64,000 nucleotides of DNA. Origin: Psychromarinibacter sp048262455. GTDB lineage: Bacteria; Pseudomonadota; Alphaproteobacteria; Rhodobacterales; Rhodobacteraceae. The translations under genes and the position numbers were made by a program. The stretch lies in assembly GCA_048262455.1 (NCBI GenBank), contig JBLXFD010000014.1, positions 39,877 through 103,876 on the forward strand. Direction: 5' to 3'. The stretch's first letter is position 1. Every line of letters begins with the position of its first letter. Positions 9,899 through 18,524 of this stretch are shown in pieces. The notes beneath the pieces are model-generated. The model was not told the DNA's origin, did not search any database, and saw only the letters and a program-made list of their open reading frames with translations.

Positions 9899-10927
9899 AT
9901 GACCCATCGCATCGCCATCCTCGGCGCCTCCGGCTACACCGGGGCCGAGCTTGTCCGGCTGATCGCCACCCACCCCTCGTTCCGCATCGCCGCGCTGTCG
10001 GGGGACCGCAAGGCGGGGATGTCCATGGCCGAGGTCTATCCGCACCTGCGGCACCTGGACCTGCCGGAGCTGGTGAAGATCGAGGACATCGATTTCGCCG
10101 GGATCGACCTGGTGTTCTGCGCGCTGCCCCATGCCACGTCGCAGAGCGTCATCAGGGACTTGCCGCGCAGTGTTAAGGTGGTGGACCTGTCCGCCGACTT
10201 CCGCCTGCGCGATGCCGAGGCCTACGAGAAATGGTACGGCAAGCCCCATGGCGCACTCGATTTGCAGCAAGAGGCGGTCTACGGGCTGACGGAATTCTAC
10301 CGCGACGAGATCCGCGGGGCGCGGCTGGTGGCGGGCACCGGCTGCAACGCCGCCACCGGGCAGTTCGCGCTGCGGCCGCTGATCGAGGCGGGGGTGATCG
10401 ACCTCGACGACATCGTGATGGACCTGAAGGCCGCGGCCTCTGGGGCGGGGCGGTCGCTGAAGGAGAACCTGCTGTTCGCCGAGCTGTTCGAGAACGCTGC
10501 CGGCTACTCGCTAGGGGGCAAGCACCGGCACCTCGGGGAGTTCGACCAGGAATTCTCGCGCATCGCCGGGCGGAAGGTGGAGGTGCAGTTCACCCCGCAC
10601 CTGATCCCCGCGACCCGGGGCATCCTGCTGACCTGCTACGTCAAGGGCGCGCCCGAGGCGGTGCACGGGGCTTTGGCGCGGGCCTACGAAGACGAGCCCT
10701 TCCTGCAGGTGCTGCCAATGGGCAGCGCGCCGAGCTTGAAGGACGTGCGCGGCTCGAACTTCTGCCACCTGGGCGTGGTGGGGGACCGGCGGCCGGGGCG
10801 GGCGGTGGTGATCGCGGTGCTGGACAACCTGGCCAAGGGGTCTTCCGGCCAGGCGATCCAGAACGCCAACCTGATGCTGGGCGAGGAAGAGACCGCGGGG
10901 CTGATGATGGCGCCGCTGTTCCCGTGA
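9899..10927 (+). CDS. argC: N-acetyl-gamma-glutamyl-phosphate reductase
   Basis: ArgC is the NADPH-dependent reductase that forms N-acetylglutamate semialdehyde in arginine synthesis. The 342-residue chain starts with a Rossmann motif (IAILGASGYTGAELVRLI) and has the active-site cysteine, Cys149, in AGTGCNAATGQFAL. KGSSGQAIQNANLM near the C-terminus is also typical. The ATG follows CAGGAAG at suitable spacing. It is the long, standard ArgC type. It is followed by ccmE after 54 nt, a neighbourhood seen in other Rhodobacterales. Confidence 0.96.
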   Translation: MTHRIAILGASGYTGAELVRLIATHPSFRIAALSGDRKAGMSMAEVYPHLRHLDLPELVKIEDIDFAGIDLVFCALPHATSQSVIRDLPRSVKVVDLSADFRLRDAEAYEKWYGKPHGALDLQQEAVYGLTEFYRDEIRGARLVAGTGCNAATGQFALRPLIEAGVIDLDDIVMDLKAAASGAGRSLKENLLFAELFENAAGYSLGGKHRHLGEFDQEFSRIAGRKVEVQFTPHLIPATRGILLTCYVKGAPEAVHGALARAYEDEPFLQVLPMGSAPSLKDVRGSNFCHLGVVGDRRPGRAVVIAVLDNLAKGSSGQAIQNANLMLGEEETAGLMMAPLFP

Positions 10928-10981
10928 ACGTGAGGTGAGCCTTGCCGCCGTGGCGGTTAGGATGAACGCCGGGAGGACGAG

Positions 10982-11458
10982 ATGGCCGGACTGAAGAACC
11001 TGAAGAAGCGCCGGCGGGTGCAGGTGATCGTGGTGGCGGTGGCGGCGTTGGTGCTGTCGACTGCTCTGATCGGCTATGCCATGCGCGACGGCATCAACTT
11101 CTTCCGCGCCCCCAGCCAGATCGCCGAGGCGCCCCCGGGCGAAGCCGAGGTGTTCCGGCTGGGCGGGCTGGTGGAGGAAGGAAGCCTGGTGCGGGGGCGG
11201 GGCGAGACCATCACCTTCCGCGTGACCGACGGCGGCGCCTCGGTGCCGGTGGCCTATACCGGCGTGCTGCCCGATCTCTTCGAGGAGGGACAGGGGATGA
11301 TCGGCACCGGGCGCTACATCAACGGTGTCTTCGAAGCCTCTGAAATCCTTGCCAAACATGACGAGACCTACATGCCGAAAGAGGTGGTGGACGCGCTGAA
11401 GGCGCAGGGGGTCTACAAGGAGACGCCCGAGGGCACGGCGGCCGAACCGAACGGTTAG
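10982..11458 (+). CDS. ccmE: Cytochrome c maturation heme chaperone CcmE
   Basis: CcmE holds heme covalently in the periplasm and hands it to CcmF/CcmH for attachment to apocytochrome c. The 158-residue protein has a basic N-terminus and one membrane anchor (about residues 13-33). A beta-barrel domain follows, then the heme-binding motif LAKHDETYMP with the linking His126 and Tyr130. ccmF and ccmH lie 2 kb downstream in the same direction, separated by an endolysin/holin cassette. Confidence 0.96.
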   Translation: MAGLKNLKKRRRVQVIVVAVAALVLSTALIGYAMRDGINFFRAPSQIAEAPPGEAEVFRLGGLVEEGSLVRGRGETITFRVTDGGASVPVAYTGVLPDLFEEGQGMIGTGRYINGVFEASEILAKHDETYMPKEVVDALKAQGVYKETPEGTAAEPNG

Positions 11459-11521
11459 GTCGCGCGGTCTTAACCTTGCTGGCCCAGCTTTCCCCGGGTG
11501 TCACTTGAAGGGGACGGGCCG

Positions 11522-12133
11522 ATGCAGACCATCGAAACCATCGCGGCGGAGATCCTGGAGCGCGAGGGCGGCTACGTGGACGACCCGGACGATCCGGGCG
11601 GGCCGACCAACCACGGCGTCACGCTGGCCACGCTGCGCCGCCTGGGGATGGACCTGAACGCCGACGGCGAGACCGACGTGGACGACCTGAAGCTGCTGCG
11701 GCCGGAACAGGCCAAGGCGATCTTCCTGCAGCACTATTATCGCCGGCCCGGGATCGACCGCCTGCCAGAGCCGCTGCGCGCCAGCGTCTTCGACATGTAC
11801 GTGAACGCCGGGGCGGGCGCGGTGCGGATCCTGCAGAAGCTGCTGAACGAGATGGGCCAGAGCGTGGTTGTGGACGGCGCCATCGGGCCGCAGACGGTGG
11901 AGGCGGCCGAGATCGCCCTTGCCGCCGCGCCCCGGCATCTTGCCGATGCCTACGGGATCGCCCGGCGGAACTACTACTACGCGCTGGCGGACCGGCGCCC
12001 GGCCAGCCGCAAGTTCGCCCGCCGGCGGGACGGCGGCAAGGGCGGCTGGATCCTGCGCGCCGAGGAGTTCGTCTCGCCGCGCTACCGGCTGAGCGCGCAG
12101 GAGCACCGCCAGCGGGTGGCGGCATGGGACTGA
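11522..12133 (+). CDS. Holin-associated N-acetylmuramidase (endolysin, GH108 type)
   Basis: This 203-residue protein begins with a GH108-like segment: EREGGYVDDPDDPGG, with probable catalytic Glu15 in EGGY, then GPTNHGVTLATLRRLG. A C-terminal peptidoglycan-binding part includes VDGAIGPQTVEAAE. It has no signal peptide, so it would need a holin to reach the wall. The ATG at 11522 has AAGGGGA 7 nt upstream. The next gene is a holin and overlaps it by 10 nt. In Rhodobacter capsulatus an endolysin/holin pair encoded outside the main gene-transfer-agent cluster releases the particles; this pair looks like the equivalent, which is an inference from family and order. Confidence 0.88.
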   Translation: MQTIETIAAEILEREGGYVDDPDDPGGPTNHGVTLATLRRLGMDLNADGETDVDDLKLLRPEQAKAIFLQHYYRRPGIDRLPEPLRASVFDMYVNAGAGAVRILQKLLNEMGQSVVVDGAIGPQTVEAAEIALAAAPRHLADAYGIARRNYYYALADRRPASRKFARRRDGGKGGWILRAEEFVSPRYRLSAQEHRQRVAAWD

Positions 12134-12666
12134 TCGCGGGGCTGCTGGAGCTGCTGTTCGGCGGCGGGCGCAACCTGCTGCGCGAGACGGCCGAGGTCTT
12201 CTCCGAGAACGCCGAGGGCGCCGGGGTGCGCGAGGCGGCGCTGCGCAGCGCCACCCTGGGCCAGTTCGCGGCGGAATTCGCGGCGCCCCGGCGCGGGCGG
12301 TTCGACCGGGTGATGGACGCGCTGAACCGGGTGCCCCGGCCGGCGCTGGCGCTGGGGACGCTGGGGCTGTTCGTGGCGGCGATGGTGGACCCGCTGTGGT
12401 TCGCCAGCCGGATGCAGGGCATCGCGCTGGTGCCGGAGCCGCTGTGGTGGCTGCTGGGGGCGATCGTGTCCTTCTACTTCGGCGCGCGCCACCAGGCGAA
12501 GGCGCAGGACTATCACCGGACGATCTCCGAGACCCTCGCGCGGGCCCCGCAGGTGAAGCGCAACCTGGCGGCGCTGGTGGCGCTGGAGTCGGGGGCCGGG
12601 GCAGGGGCGGAGCCCCCGGCGGGGCCGAACCCGGCGTTCGAGGACTGGAGGCGGGGCGATGACTGA
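12124..12666 (+). CDS. Holin family protein
   Basis: This 180-residue protein has hydrophobic segments around residues 75-90 (LALGTLGLFVAAMV) and 105-120 (LWWLLGAIVSFYFGARH). A polar C-terminal tail follows, as in the three-helix phage holins found beside gene-transfer-agent endolysins. It would form the inner-membrane lesion that lets the muramidase out. It overlaps the endolysin by 10 nt and the next small gene by 8 nt, so the three form one translational unit. Confidence 0.85.
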   Translation: MGLIAGLLELLFGGGRNLLRETAEVFSENAEGAGVREAALRSATLGQFAAEFAAPRRGRFDRVMDALNRVPRPALALGTLGLFVAAMVDPLWFASRMQGIALVPEPLWWLLGAIVSFYFGARHQAKAQDYHRTISETLARAPQVKRNLAALVALESGAGAGAEPPAGPNPAFEDWRRGDD

Positions 12667-12868
12667 GGAATGGCGGCGCAGCGTCGAGAAGCGGCTGCAG
12701 AGCCTGGAGCTGCGCGACGCGGTGGACGAGGTGCACCGGCTGAACGTCGAGGAGCGGCTGGGGGGGATCGAGGAGTCGCTGAAGTGGCTCAGCCGGGTGA
12801 TCCTGGGGGCGCTGATCACGGGGGTGATGGCGTACCTGCTGGCGGGGGGGATTGCGCTGGGGGGGTAG
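12659..12868 (+). CDS. Small coiled-coil membrane protein (XhlA-like holin accessory)
   Basis: This 69-residue protein has a charged N-terminal helix suited to a coiled coil (residues 1-45, rich in Glu, Arg and Leu at heptad spacing). One C-terminal membrane segment follows (VILGALITGVMAYLLAGGIALG). The layout is that of XhlA-like holin accessory proteins. Its ATG overlaps the holin stop. It completes the lysis cassette; its exact role is inferred from position and architecture. Confidence 0.7.
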   Translation: MTEEWRRSVEKRLQSLELRDAVDEVHRLNVEERLGGIEESLKWLSRVILGALITGVMAYLLAGGIALGG

Positions 12869-12893
12869 GGTGCGGGCGGGGTTGGCCTGCCGT

Positions 12894-13326
12894 GGCGGGG
12901 TGAACCCCGCCCTACCGTTCCGGTCGAACGAAGCGCTGATGGGCCCCGAACAAGCCGAAGGCGCGGGGCGAGCGCCTGCCCGTCCCCACGGGCTGGCGCT
13001 GTGTCATCCGCGAGTAACGTTCATTCGGCGCGCGGATGTGGCTGGGATAAAGTGCCCATACCGAGGGTGAGATGCGCCACCCCACGGGCAGGCTGGCGTC
13101 GCGCCATAGCCCCTCCTTCCGAACGATGCGCTGATCAGCCCCCGAACAAGCCAAAGGCGCGGGGGCGAGCGCCTGCCCGTCCCGGCGGGCTGGCGCTTTG
13201 GTATCCGCGTGCAACGCTCGATCTGCGTACGAATGTGGCTGGGATAAAGCGCCTATGCTAACGGTGAGAAGCGCCAGCCCACGGGCAGGCTCACGTTGCA
13301 CCATGGCGGGGTGAACCCCGCCCTAC
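12894..13326. repeat. Palindrome-bounded 213-bp repeat array A (2 units)
   Basis: The gap between the lysis cassette and ccmF is filled by two head-to-tail units. The palindrome GGCGGGGTGAACCCCGCC with trailer CTAC bounds the outer ends (12894-12915 and 13305-13326); the copy between the units has been lost. Each unit contains a GC hairpin (in the first, AGCGCC...GGCGCT, 12971-13000), the conserved stretch ATGTGGCTGGGATAAAG, and ACGGGCAGGC. The last of these can pair with GCCTGCCCGT (12974-12983) roughly 110 nt upstream. ORFs drawn through it in either direction are repeat translations, not genes. Confidence 0.85.
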
Positions 13327-13410
13327 GGCCCCGCCGCCGTCTTCTGAAATCTTCGCGAGCCAGGCAGCCGGTGATTGGCGTGGGCGCAAGCCGCGCCTAT
13401 AAGCGTCGGC

Positions 13411-15393
13411 ATGATAAATGAACTCGGCCACTTCGCCCTCATCCTCGCCTTCGCCGTCGCCTTCGTGCAGACCGTGGTTCCCATCATCGGCGCCCAGAAG
13501 GGCTGGCGCGGCTGGATGGCCGTGGGAGAGCCCGCGGCCACTGCGCAGTTCCTGCTGCTGGCAGCCGCCTTCGCCGCGCTGACCCATGCCTTCGTCACCT
13601 CGGACTTCTCGCTGCGGCTGGTGGTGGCGAACTCGCATACCGACAAGCCGATGCTCTACAAGGTTAGCGGCGTCTGGGGGAACCACGAGGGCTCGATGCT
13701 GCTCTGGGTGCTGATCCTGGCGTTGTTTGGGGCCTGCGCCGCCTGGTTCGGGCAGAACCTGCCGCCGGCGCTGCGGGCGCGGGTGCTGTCGGTGCAGGGG
13801 GCGATCGGCCTGGCCTTCATCGCCTTCATCCTCTTCACCTCGAACCCGTTCGAGCGGATGGAGATCCCGCCGATGAACGGGCAGGACCTGAACCCGCTGC
13901 TGCAGGACCCCGGGCTCGCCTTCCACCCGCCGTTCCTCTACCTCGGCTACGTGGGCCTCAGCATGGCCTTCTCCTTCGCCGTCGCCGCCCTGATCGAGGG
14001 GCGGGTGGATGCCGCATGGGCGCGCTGGGTCCGGCCCTGGACGCTGGCGGCCTGGATGTTCCTGACCGTGGGCATCGCCCTGGGCTCCTGGTGGGCCTAC
14101 TACGAGCTGGGCTGGGGCGGCTTCTGGTTCTGGGACCCGGTGGAGAACGCCAGTTTCATGCCCTGGCTGATCTCTGCGGCGCTGCTGCACTCGGCCATCG
14201 TGGTGGAAAAGCGCGAGGCGCTAAAGGCCTGGACGATCCTGCTGGCGATCCTCGCCTTCGGCTTCTCGCTGATCGGCACCTTCATCGTGCGCTCGGGCGT
14301 GCTGACCAGCGTGCACGCCTTCGCCACCGATCCCGAGCGGGGGGTCTTCATCCTGATGATCCTCGGCATCTTCACCGGCGGCGCGCTGACGCTTTACGCG
14401 GCGCGGGCAGGGGCGATGGAGGCCAAGGGCGTCTTCTCGCTGGTCAGCCGGGAATCGGCACTGGTGGCCAACAACATCCTGCTGGCGGTGGCGGCCTTCG
14501 TGGTCTTCACCGGCACGCTCTGGCCGCTGGTGGCCGAGCTGCTGTTCGACCGCAAGCTCTCGGTCGGGGCGCCCTTCTTCGACGCGGCCTTCACGCCGTT
14601 CTTCGTGGCGCTGGCGGTGATCCTGCCGGTGGGCGCGGTGCTGCCGTGGAAGCGGGCGCGGATCGGGCGCGCGATGGCGCAGCTCTGGGGCGTGCTGGCG
14701 CTGGCGATTGCCGCCGGGGCGCTGGCCTGGGCGATGCAGACCGGGCGCTCGGCGCTGGCGCCGCTGGGCGCGGTGCTGGCGGTCTGGCTGCTGGGCGGGG
14801 TGCTGGCGGACCTGGGGCTGCGCAGCGGTCGCGGGTACGGCATGGCGCGGCTGCGGCGGCTGGCCGGGTTGCCGCGCGCCGACTGGGGCCGGGCGCTGGC
14901 CCACGGCGGGCTGGGGGTGACGATCTTCGGCATCGCCGGGATGCTGGCCTGGCAGGTGGAGGACATCCGCGTGGCCCAGGAGGGCGAGACCTTCGAGGTG
15001 GGCGGCTACGAGGTGACCCTGGCCGGGGTCGAGCGGGTGCGCGGGCCGAACTACAACTCCATCATGGCCGAGCTGCGGCTGGCGCGGAACGGCGCCGAGG
15101 TGGCGGTGCTGCACCCCGAGAAACGGGTCTACCCGGTGGCGCAGATGCCCACCACCGAGGCGGCGATCGACAACGGCGTGTTCCGGGATCTCTATGTGGT
15201 GATCGGCGATGCGCAGGAGGGCGGCGGCTGGGCGGTGCGCACCTACATCAAGCCCTTCGCCAACTGGATCTGGGCCGGGGCGATCTTCATGGCGCTCGGC
15301 GGGCTGCTGTCGCTGACCGACCGGCGCTACCGCGTGGCGGCCGGGGCGCGGCGCGCGGCGTCCGCGCCGGTGCCGCCGGTGCCGGCGGAATGA
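13411..15393 (+). CDS. ccmF: Cytochrome c heme lyase subunit CcmF
   Basis: CcmF is the multi-spanning membrane component that, with CcmH, attaches heme delivered by CcmE to apocytochrome c. The 660-residue protein contains the tryptophan-rich WWD signature (SWWAYYELGWGGFWFWDPVE, about residues 220-240) and many transmembrane helices. A large periplasmic loop lies near the C-terminus, followed by a final helix. I chose the ATG at 13411 (MINELGHFALIL), which matches the usual start; an in-frame TTG 12 codons earlier encodes an unusual extension. It overlaps ccmH by 4 nt. Confidence 0.95.
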   Translation: MINELGHFALILAFAVAFVQTVVPIIGAQKGWRGWMAVGEPAATAQFLLLAAAFAALTHAFVTSDFSLRLVVANSHTDKPMLYKVSGVWGNHEGSMLLWVLILALFGACAAWFGQNLPPALRARVLSVQGAIGLAFIAFILFTSNPFERMEIPPMNGQDLNPLLQDPGLAFHPPFLYLGYVGLSMAFSFAVAALIEGRVDAAWARWVRPWTLAAWMFLTVGIALGSWWAYYELGWGGFWFWDPVENASFMPWLISAALLHSAIVVEKREALKAWTILLAILAFGFSLIGTFIVRSGVLTSVHAFATDPERGVFILMILGIFTGGALTLYAARAGAMEAKGVFSLVSRESALVANNILLAVAAFVVFTGTLWPLVAELLFDRKLSVGAPFFDAAFTPFFVALAVILPVGAVLPWKRARIGRAMAQLWGVLALAIAAGALAWAMQTGRSALAPLGAVLAVWLLGGVLADLGLRSGRGYGMARLRRLAGLPRADWGRALAHGGLGVTIFGIAGMLAWQVEDIRVAQEGETFEVGGYEVTLAGVERVRGPNYNSIMAELRLARNGAEVAVLHPEKRVYPVAQMPTTEAAIDNGVFRDLYVVIGDAQEGGGWAVRTYIKPFANWIWAGAIFMALGGLLSLTDRRYRVAAGARRAASAPVPPVPAE

Positions 15394-15863
15394 GGCGGGC
15401 GCGGGCGGGGTTGCTGGCCCTGGGGCTGGCGTCGGGGCTGGCGCTGGCGGCAGGGCCGCTGGCGGCGGTGCAGCCCGGCGAGGTGCTGGACGACCCGGCG
15501 CTGGAGGCACGGGCGCGGGCCCTGTCGAAGGAGCTGCGCTGCCTCGTCTGCCGCAACGAGAACATCGACGAGAGCAACGCCGACCTCGCCCGCGACCTGC
15601 GCCTGCTGGTGCGCGAGCGGCTGTCGGCCGGGGACAGCGACGCCGAGGCGATGGACTTCATCGTCGCGCGCTATGGCGAGTACGTGCTGCTGAAGCCGAC
15701 GGTGCGGGGCTCGAACCTGCTGCTTTGGATCGCCGGACCGGCGCTGCTGCTGGGCGCGCTGGGGGGCGCGGGGCTTTACCTGCGCCGCCGCGGGCAGGCG
15801 CCGGAGCCGGAGCGGCTGAGCGCGGAGGAAGAGGCGCGGCTGACGGATCTGCTGCGGGAGTAG
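15390..15863 (+). CDS. ccmH: Cytochrome c maturation thiol protein CcmH/CycL
   Basis: This 157-residue protein has a signal peptide (about residues 1-26) and the redox motif LRCLVCRNENI, with Cys51 and Cys54. One membrane segment follows (LLLWIAGPALLLGALGGAGL), then a short charged tail. The family reduces or holds the apocytochrome CXXCH cysteines for heme ligation. The start ATG overlaps the ccmF stop (ATGA). It ends the ccm operon and is followed 8 nt later by a repeat array. Confidence 0.94.
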   Translation: MRRARAGLLALGLASGLALAAGPLAAVQPGEVLDDPALEARARALSKELRCLVCRNENIDESNADLARDLRLLVRERLSAGDSDAEAMDFIVARYGEYVLLKPTVRGSNLLLWIAGPALLLGALGGAGLYLRRRGQAPEPERLSAEEEARLTDLLRE

Positions 15864-15871
15864 GGTGCTTT

Positions 15872-16513
15872 GGCGGGGTGAGCCCGGTCCTACCGCCTCT
15901 CGCGGACGAAGCGCTGATGCGCCCCGAACAAGCCGAAGGCGCGGGGCGAGCGCCTGCCCGTCCGCACGGGCTGGCGCTGTGTCATCCACGAGCAACGCTC
16001 ATTCTGTGCGCGAATGTGTTGGGATAAAGTGCCTATGCCAGAGGTCGGCAGCGCCAGCCCACGGGCAGGCTGGCGTTGCGTTATGGCGGGCTGAACCCCG
16101 CCCTACGACATTATCCATATGGCTCGCTGATTCCGCCCCGAACAAGCCGAAGGCGCGGGGCGAGCGCCTGCCCGTCCGGGCGGGCAGGCGCTGTGTCACC
16201 CGCAGGGCAAGGCTCATTCCGCGCGCGGATGTGGCTGGGATAAAGCGCCTATGCTTTAGGGCAGCCGCGCCACCCCACGGGCAGGCGGGTGTTGCGCCAT
16301 GGCGGGGTGAACCCCGCCCTACGACATCATCCATATCATGCGCTGAACAGCCCCCGGACAAGCCGCAGGCACGGGGCGAGCGCCTGCCCGTTCCGGCGGG
16401 CTGGCGCTCTGTCACCCGCAGGGCGACGCTCATTCAGCGCGGGCGCTTGGCGGGGCAAAAGCTCCTATGCCCGAGGGCAGTAGCACCACCCCACAGGCAG
16501 GCTCACGTCGCGC
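15872..16513. repeat. Palindrome-bounded 213-bp repeat array B (3 units)
   Basis: Three head-to-tail units begin at 15872, 16085 and 16301 (spacing 213 and 216 bp) and run to about 16513. The first bounding palindrome is decayed, the second has one mismatch, and the third is perfect. Each unit keeps the internal hairpin whose loop varies, and a version of the GGATAAAG block. The array starts 8 nt past the ccmH stop and ends about 90 nt before the enoyl-CoA isomerase gene. Confidence 0.85.
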
Positions 16514-16604
16514 CTCTCCACCCATCCCCCCGCATGACCAAGCGTTCCGCTTTCCTCCCGCGCCGTGGCGTCTATGCTGGCCGCCGACCCCAGGAGAGAC
16601 ACCC

Positions 16605-17384
16605 ATGGACTACGACACCATCCGCCTGAGCATCGTCGAGAACGTCGCGGTGCTGAAGCTGAACCGCCCTGACGTGATGAACGCGCTGAACACCCAGATG
16701 CGGGCCGAGATCCTGCACGCGGTGAAGGAGGCGGAGAAGCAGGCCCGGGTGCTGGTGCTGACCGGGCAGGGGGAGCGGGCCTTCTGCTCGGGGCAGGACC
16801 TGGGCGACCGGGCCAACGCCGCCGACATCGACCTCGAGCGGGTGCTGCGCGACGAGTACGAGCCGATGTTGCGGGCGATCTTCGACTGCCCGATCCCCAC
16901 CATCGCGGCGGTGAACGGCGCGGCGGCGGGGGCGGGGGCGAACCTCGCGCTGGCCTGCGACGTGGTGATCGCCACCGAGACGGCGGTCTTCCTGCAGGCC
17001 TTCACCCGGATCGGGCTGATCCCCGACGCCGGCGGCACCTACTGGCTGCCCCGGCAGGTCGGTTTCGCCCGGGCCATGGGGGCCGCCCTGTTCGCAGAGC
17101 CGGTGACGGCGCGGCAGGCGGCGGACTGGGGCATGATCTGGGAAGCGGTGCCGGACGAGGGCTTTGCCGCCCACTGGCAGGGGCGCGCGGCGAAGCTGGC
17201 GACCGGGCCGACGCTGGCCTACGCGGGGGTCAAGCGGGCGCTGCGGGACAGCTATTCCAACGGGCTGACGGCGCAGCTGGCGCTGGAGGCGGAGCTGCAG
17301 GGCGCCTGCGGGCGCAGCCGCGACTTCCAGGAGGGGGTGATGGCGTTCCTCGAGAAGCGTCCGCCGCATTACGAGGGGCGGTAA
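16605..17384 (+). CDS. Enoyl-CoA hydratase/isomerase family protein (PaaG-like)
   Basis: This 259-residue crotonase-fold protein has the oxyanion-hole segments ERAFCSGQDLGDR and AAVNGAAAGAGANLALACD. The C-terminal FLEKRPPHYEGR resembles ring-1,2-epoxyphenylacetyl-CoA isomerase (PaaG) of the phenylacetate pathway. No other phenylacetate genes are nearby, so a general enoyl-CoA hydratase or isomerase is equally possible. The ATG at 16605 follows CAGGAGAG; a longer frame extends upstream into the repeat array and is rejected. It stands alone between two repeat arrays. Confidence 0.88.
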   Translation: MDYDTIRLSIVENVAVLKLNRPDVMNALNTQMRAEILHAVKEAEKQARVLVLTGQGERAFCSGQDLGDRANAADIDLERVLRDEYEPMLRAIFDCPIPTIAAVNGAAAGAGANLALACDVVIATETAVFLQAFTRIGLIPDAGGTYWLPRQVGFARAMGAALFAEPVTARQAADWGMIWEAVPDEGFAAHWQGRAAKLATGPTLAYAGVKRALRDSYSNGLTAQLALEAELQGACGRSRDFQEGVMAFLEKRPPHYEGR

Positions 17385-17421
17385 GCGGGGCGGTGGTGCG
17401 GCCGGGATGGGGGCGCGTGGT

Positions 17422-17874
17422 GGCGGGGTGAACCCCGCCGTACCTGTACCCATCGAACGAGGCGCTGATCAGCCCCCGAACAAGCCGAAGGCGCGGGGGC
17501 GAGCGCCTGCCCGTTCCGGCGGGCTGGCGCTATGGAGCTGCAGGGCAAGGCTCATTCGGAGCGCGGATGTGGCGGGGATAAAGTGCCCATGACGAAGGTC
17601 GTCTGCGCCATCCCACGGGCAGGCTGGCGTCGCACCATGGCGGGGTGAACCCCGCCCTACGCCTCCATTCAAGCGATGCGCTGATCCGCCCCGGACAAAC
17701 CGAAGGCGCGGGGCGAGCGCCTGCCCGTTCCGGCGGGCTGGCGCTTTGTCATCCTCGTGCTCGGCTCGTTCTGCGTACGGATGTGGCTGGGATTAAGCGC
17801 TTATGCCTGAGGTGGGCGGCGCCACTCCACTGGCAGGCTGGTGTTGTGCCATGGCGGGGTGAACCCCGCCCTAC
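17422..17874. repeat. Palindrome-bounded 213-bp repeat array C (2 units)
   Basis: Bounding palindromes lie at 17422, 17639 and 17853 (spacing 217 and 214 bp), giving two complete units. The array fills the gap between two convergent genes. Its right-hand trailer CTAC (17871-17874) contains the TAG stop codon of the flavin reductase gene on the minus strand, so the repeat touches coding sequence. Confidence 0.87.
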
Positions 17875-18368
17875 TTAGGCCCCGCCGCAAACCCCCCGAT
17901 CTGCCCCTGCGAGAACACCAGCGGCGCGCCGTCGCGCCATTCGGCGTGGCGCACCCGGCCCACCACGATCCGGTGATCGCCCCCCTCGTGCGTCGCCACC
18001 GCGTCGCACTCGAACCGCGCCAGGCAGCCCTCGATCAGCGGCACGCCGCGCGGGCTTTCCCGCCAGTCGCAGCCGTCGAAGGCGGTGCCGTTCCGGGCGA
18101 AGCGGTCCGAAATCCGCGCCTGCTCGGCCCCCATGACGTGCACCGCGAAATGCGGCGCCTCGGCGAAGGCGCGGAACCGGCGCGAGTGGCGGGCGGGGGA
18201 CCACAGCACCAGCGGCGGGTCCAGCGACACGCTGGCGAAACTGTTGGCGGTGATCCCCAGCGGCCCGATCTCGCTGGCGGTGGTGATCACCGTGACGCCG
18301 GTGACGAAACGGCCAAGCGCCTCGCGGAAATCGCGCTGGTTCCCGGGGCCCGGAACGATCTGCGGCAT
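17871..18368 (-). CDS. Flavin reductase family protein
   Basis: This 165-residue protein has the FMN-binding flavin-reductase-like fold: RDFREALGRFVTGVTVITTA, then GITANSFASVSLDPPLVLWS, and CLARFECDAVATHEGGDHRIVVG near the C-terminus. Such proteins supply reduced flavin to a partner monooxygenase; none is adjacent. The ATG at 18366-18368 follows AAAGGAG. The stop codon lies inside the trailer of repeat array C. It is divergent from the SDR gene. Confidence 0.9.
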   Translation of the reverse strand: MPQIVPGPGNQRDFREALGRFVTGVTVITTASEIGPLGITANSFASVSLDPPLVLWSPARHSRRFRAFAEAPHFAVHVMGAEQARISDRFARNGTAFDGCDWRESPRGVPLIEGCLARFECDAVATHEGGDHRIVVGRVRHAEWRDGAPLVFSQGQIGGFAAGPK

Positions 18369-18524
18369 GCGGCTCCTTTCGTCTGTCACCCGGACCCTCG
18401 GGGACCGGAGGGGCGGTGTAAAGCCTCCAGCGCCGGCCCGTGCAAGGCTTCGCGCGCCGGAAATGCCTTGAGACGTGCGCGCGCCGGCGCTAGCACCTAG
18501 TCCGGCAATCAGGGGAGGCGAGCA

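Noticed and set aside
11522..12868. Prophage remnant
   Set aside because: Only lysis-type genes are present, with host-like composition, intact frames and no phage structural, integrase or attachment sequences nearby.
12852..13304. Open frames of 70-130 residues through repeat array A
   Set aside because: The same peptide-like strings recur in arrays B, C and D in several frames; they are translations of the repeat and have no start context.
15865..16629. A 254-residue plus-strand frame through repeat array B
   Set aside because: It spans three repeat units and runs into the enoyl-CoA isomerase start region in another frame; no ribosome site and no family match.
12894..17874. CRISPR array as an explanation for the regular repeats
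   Set aside because: The unit is over 200 bp and is itself repeated; there are no short repeats with unique spacers, and no cas genes.
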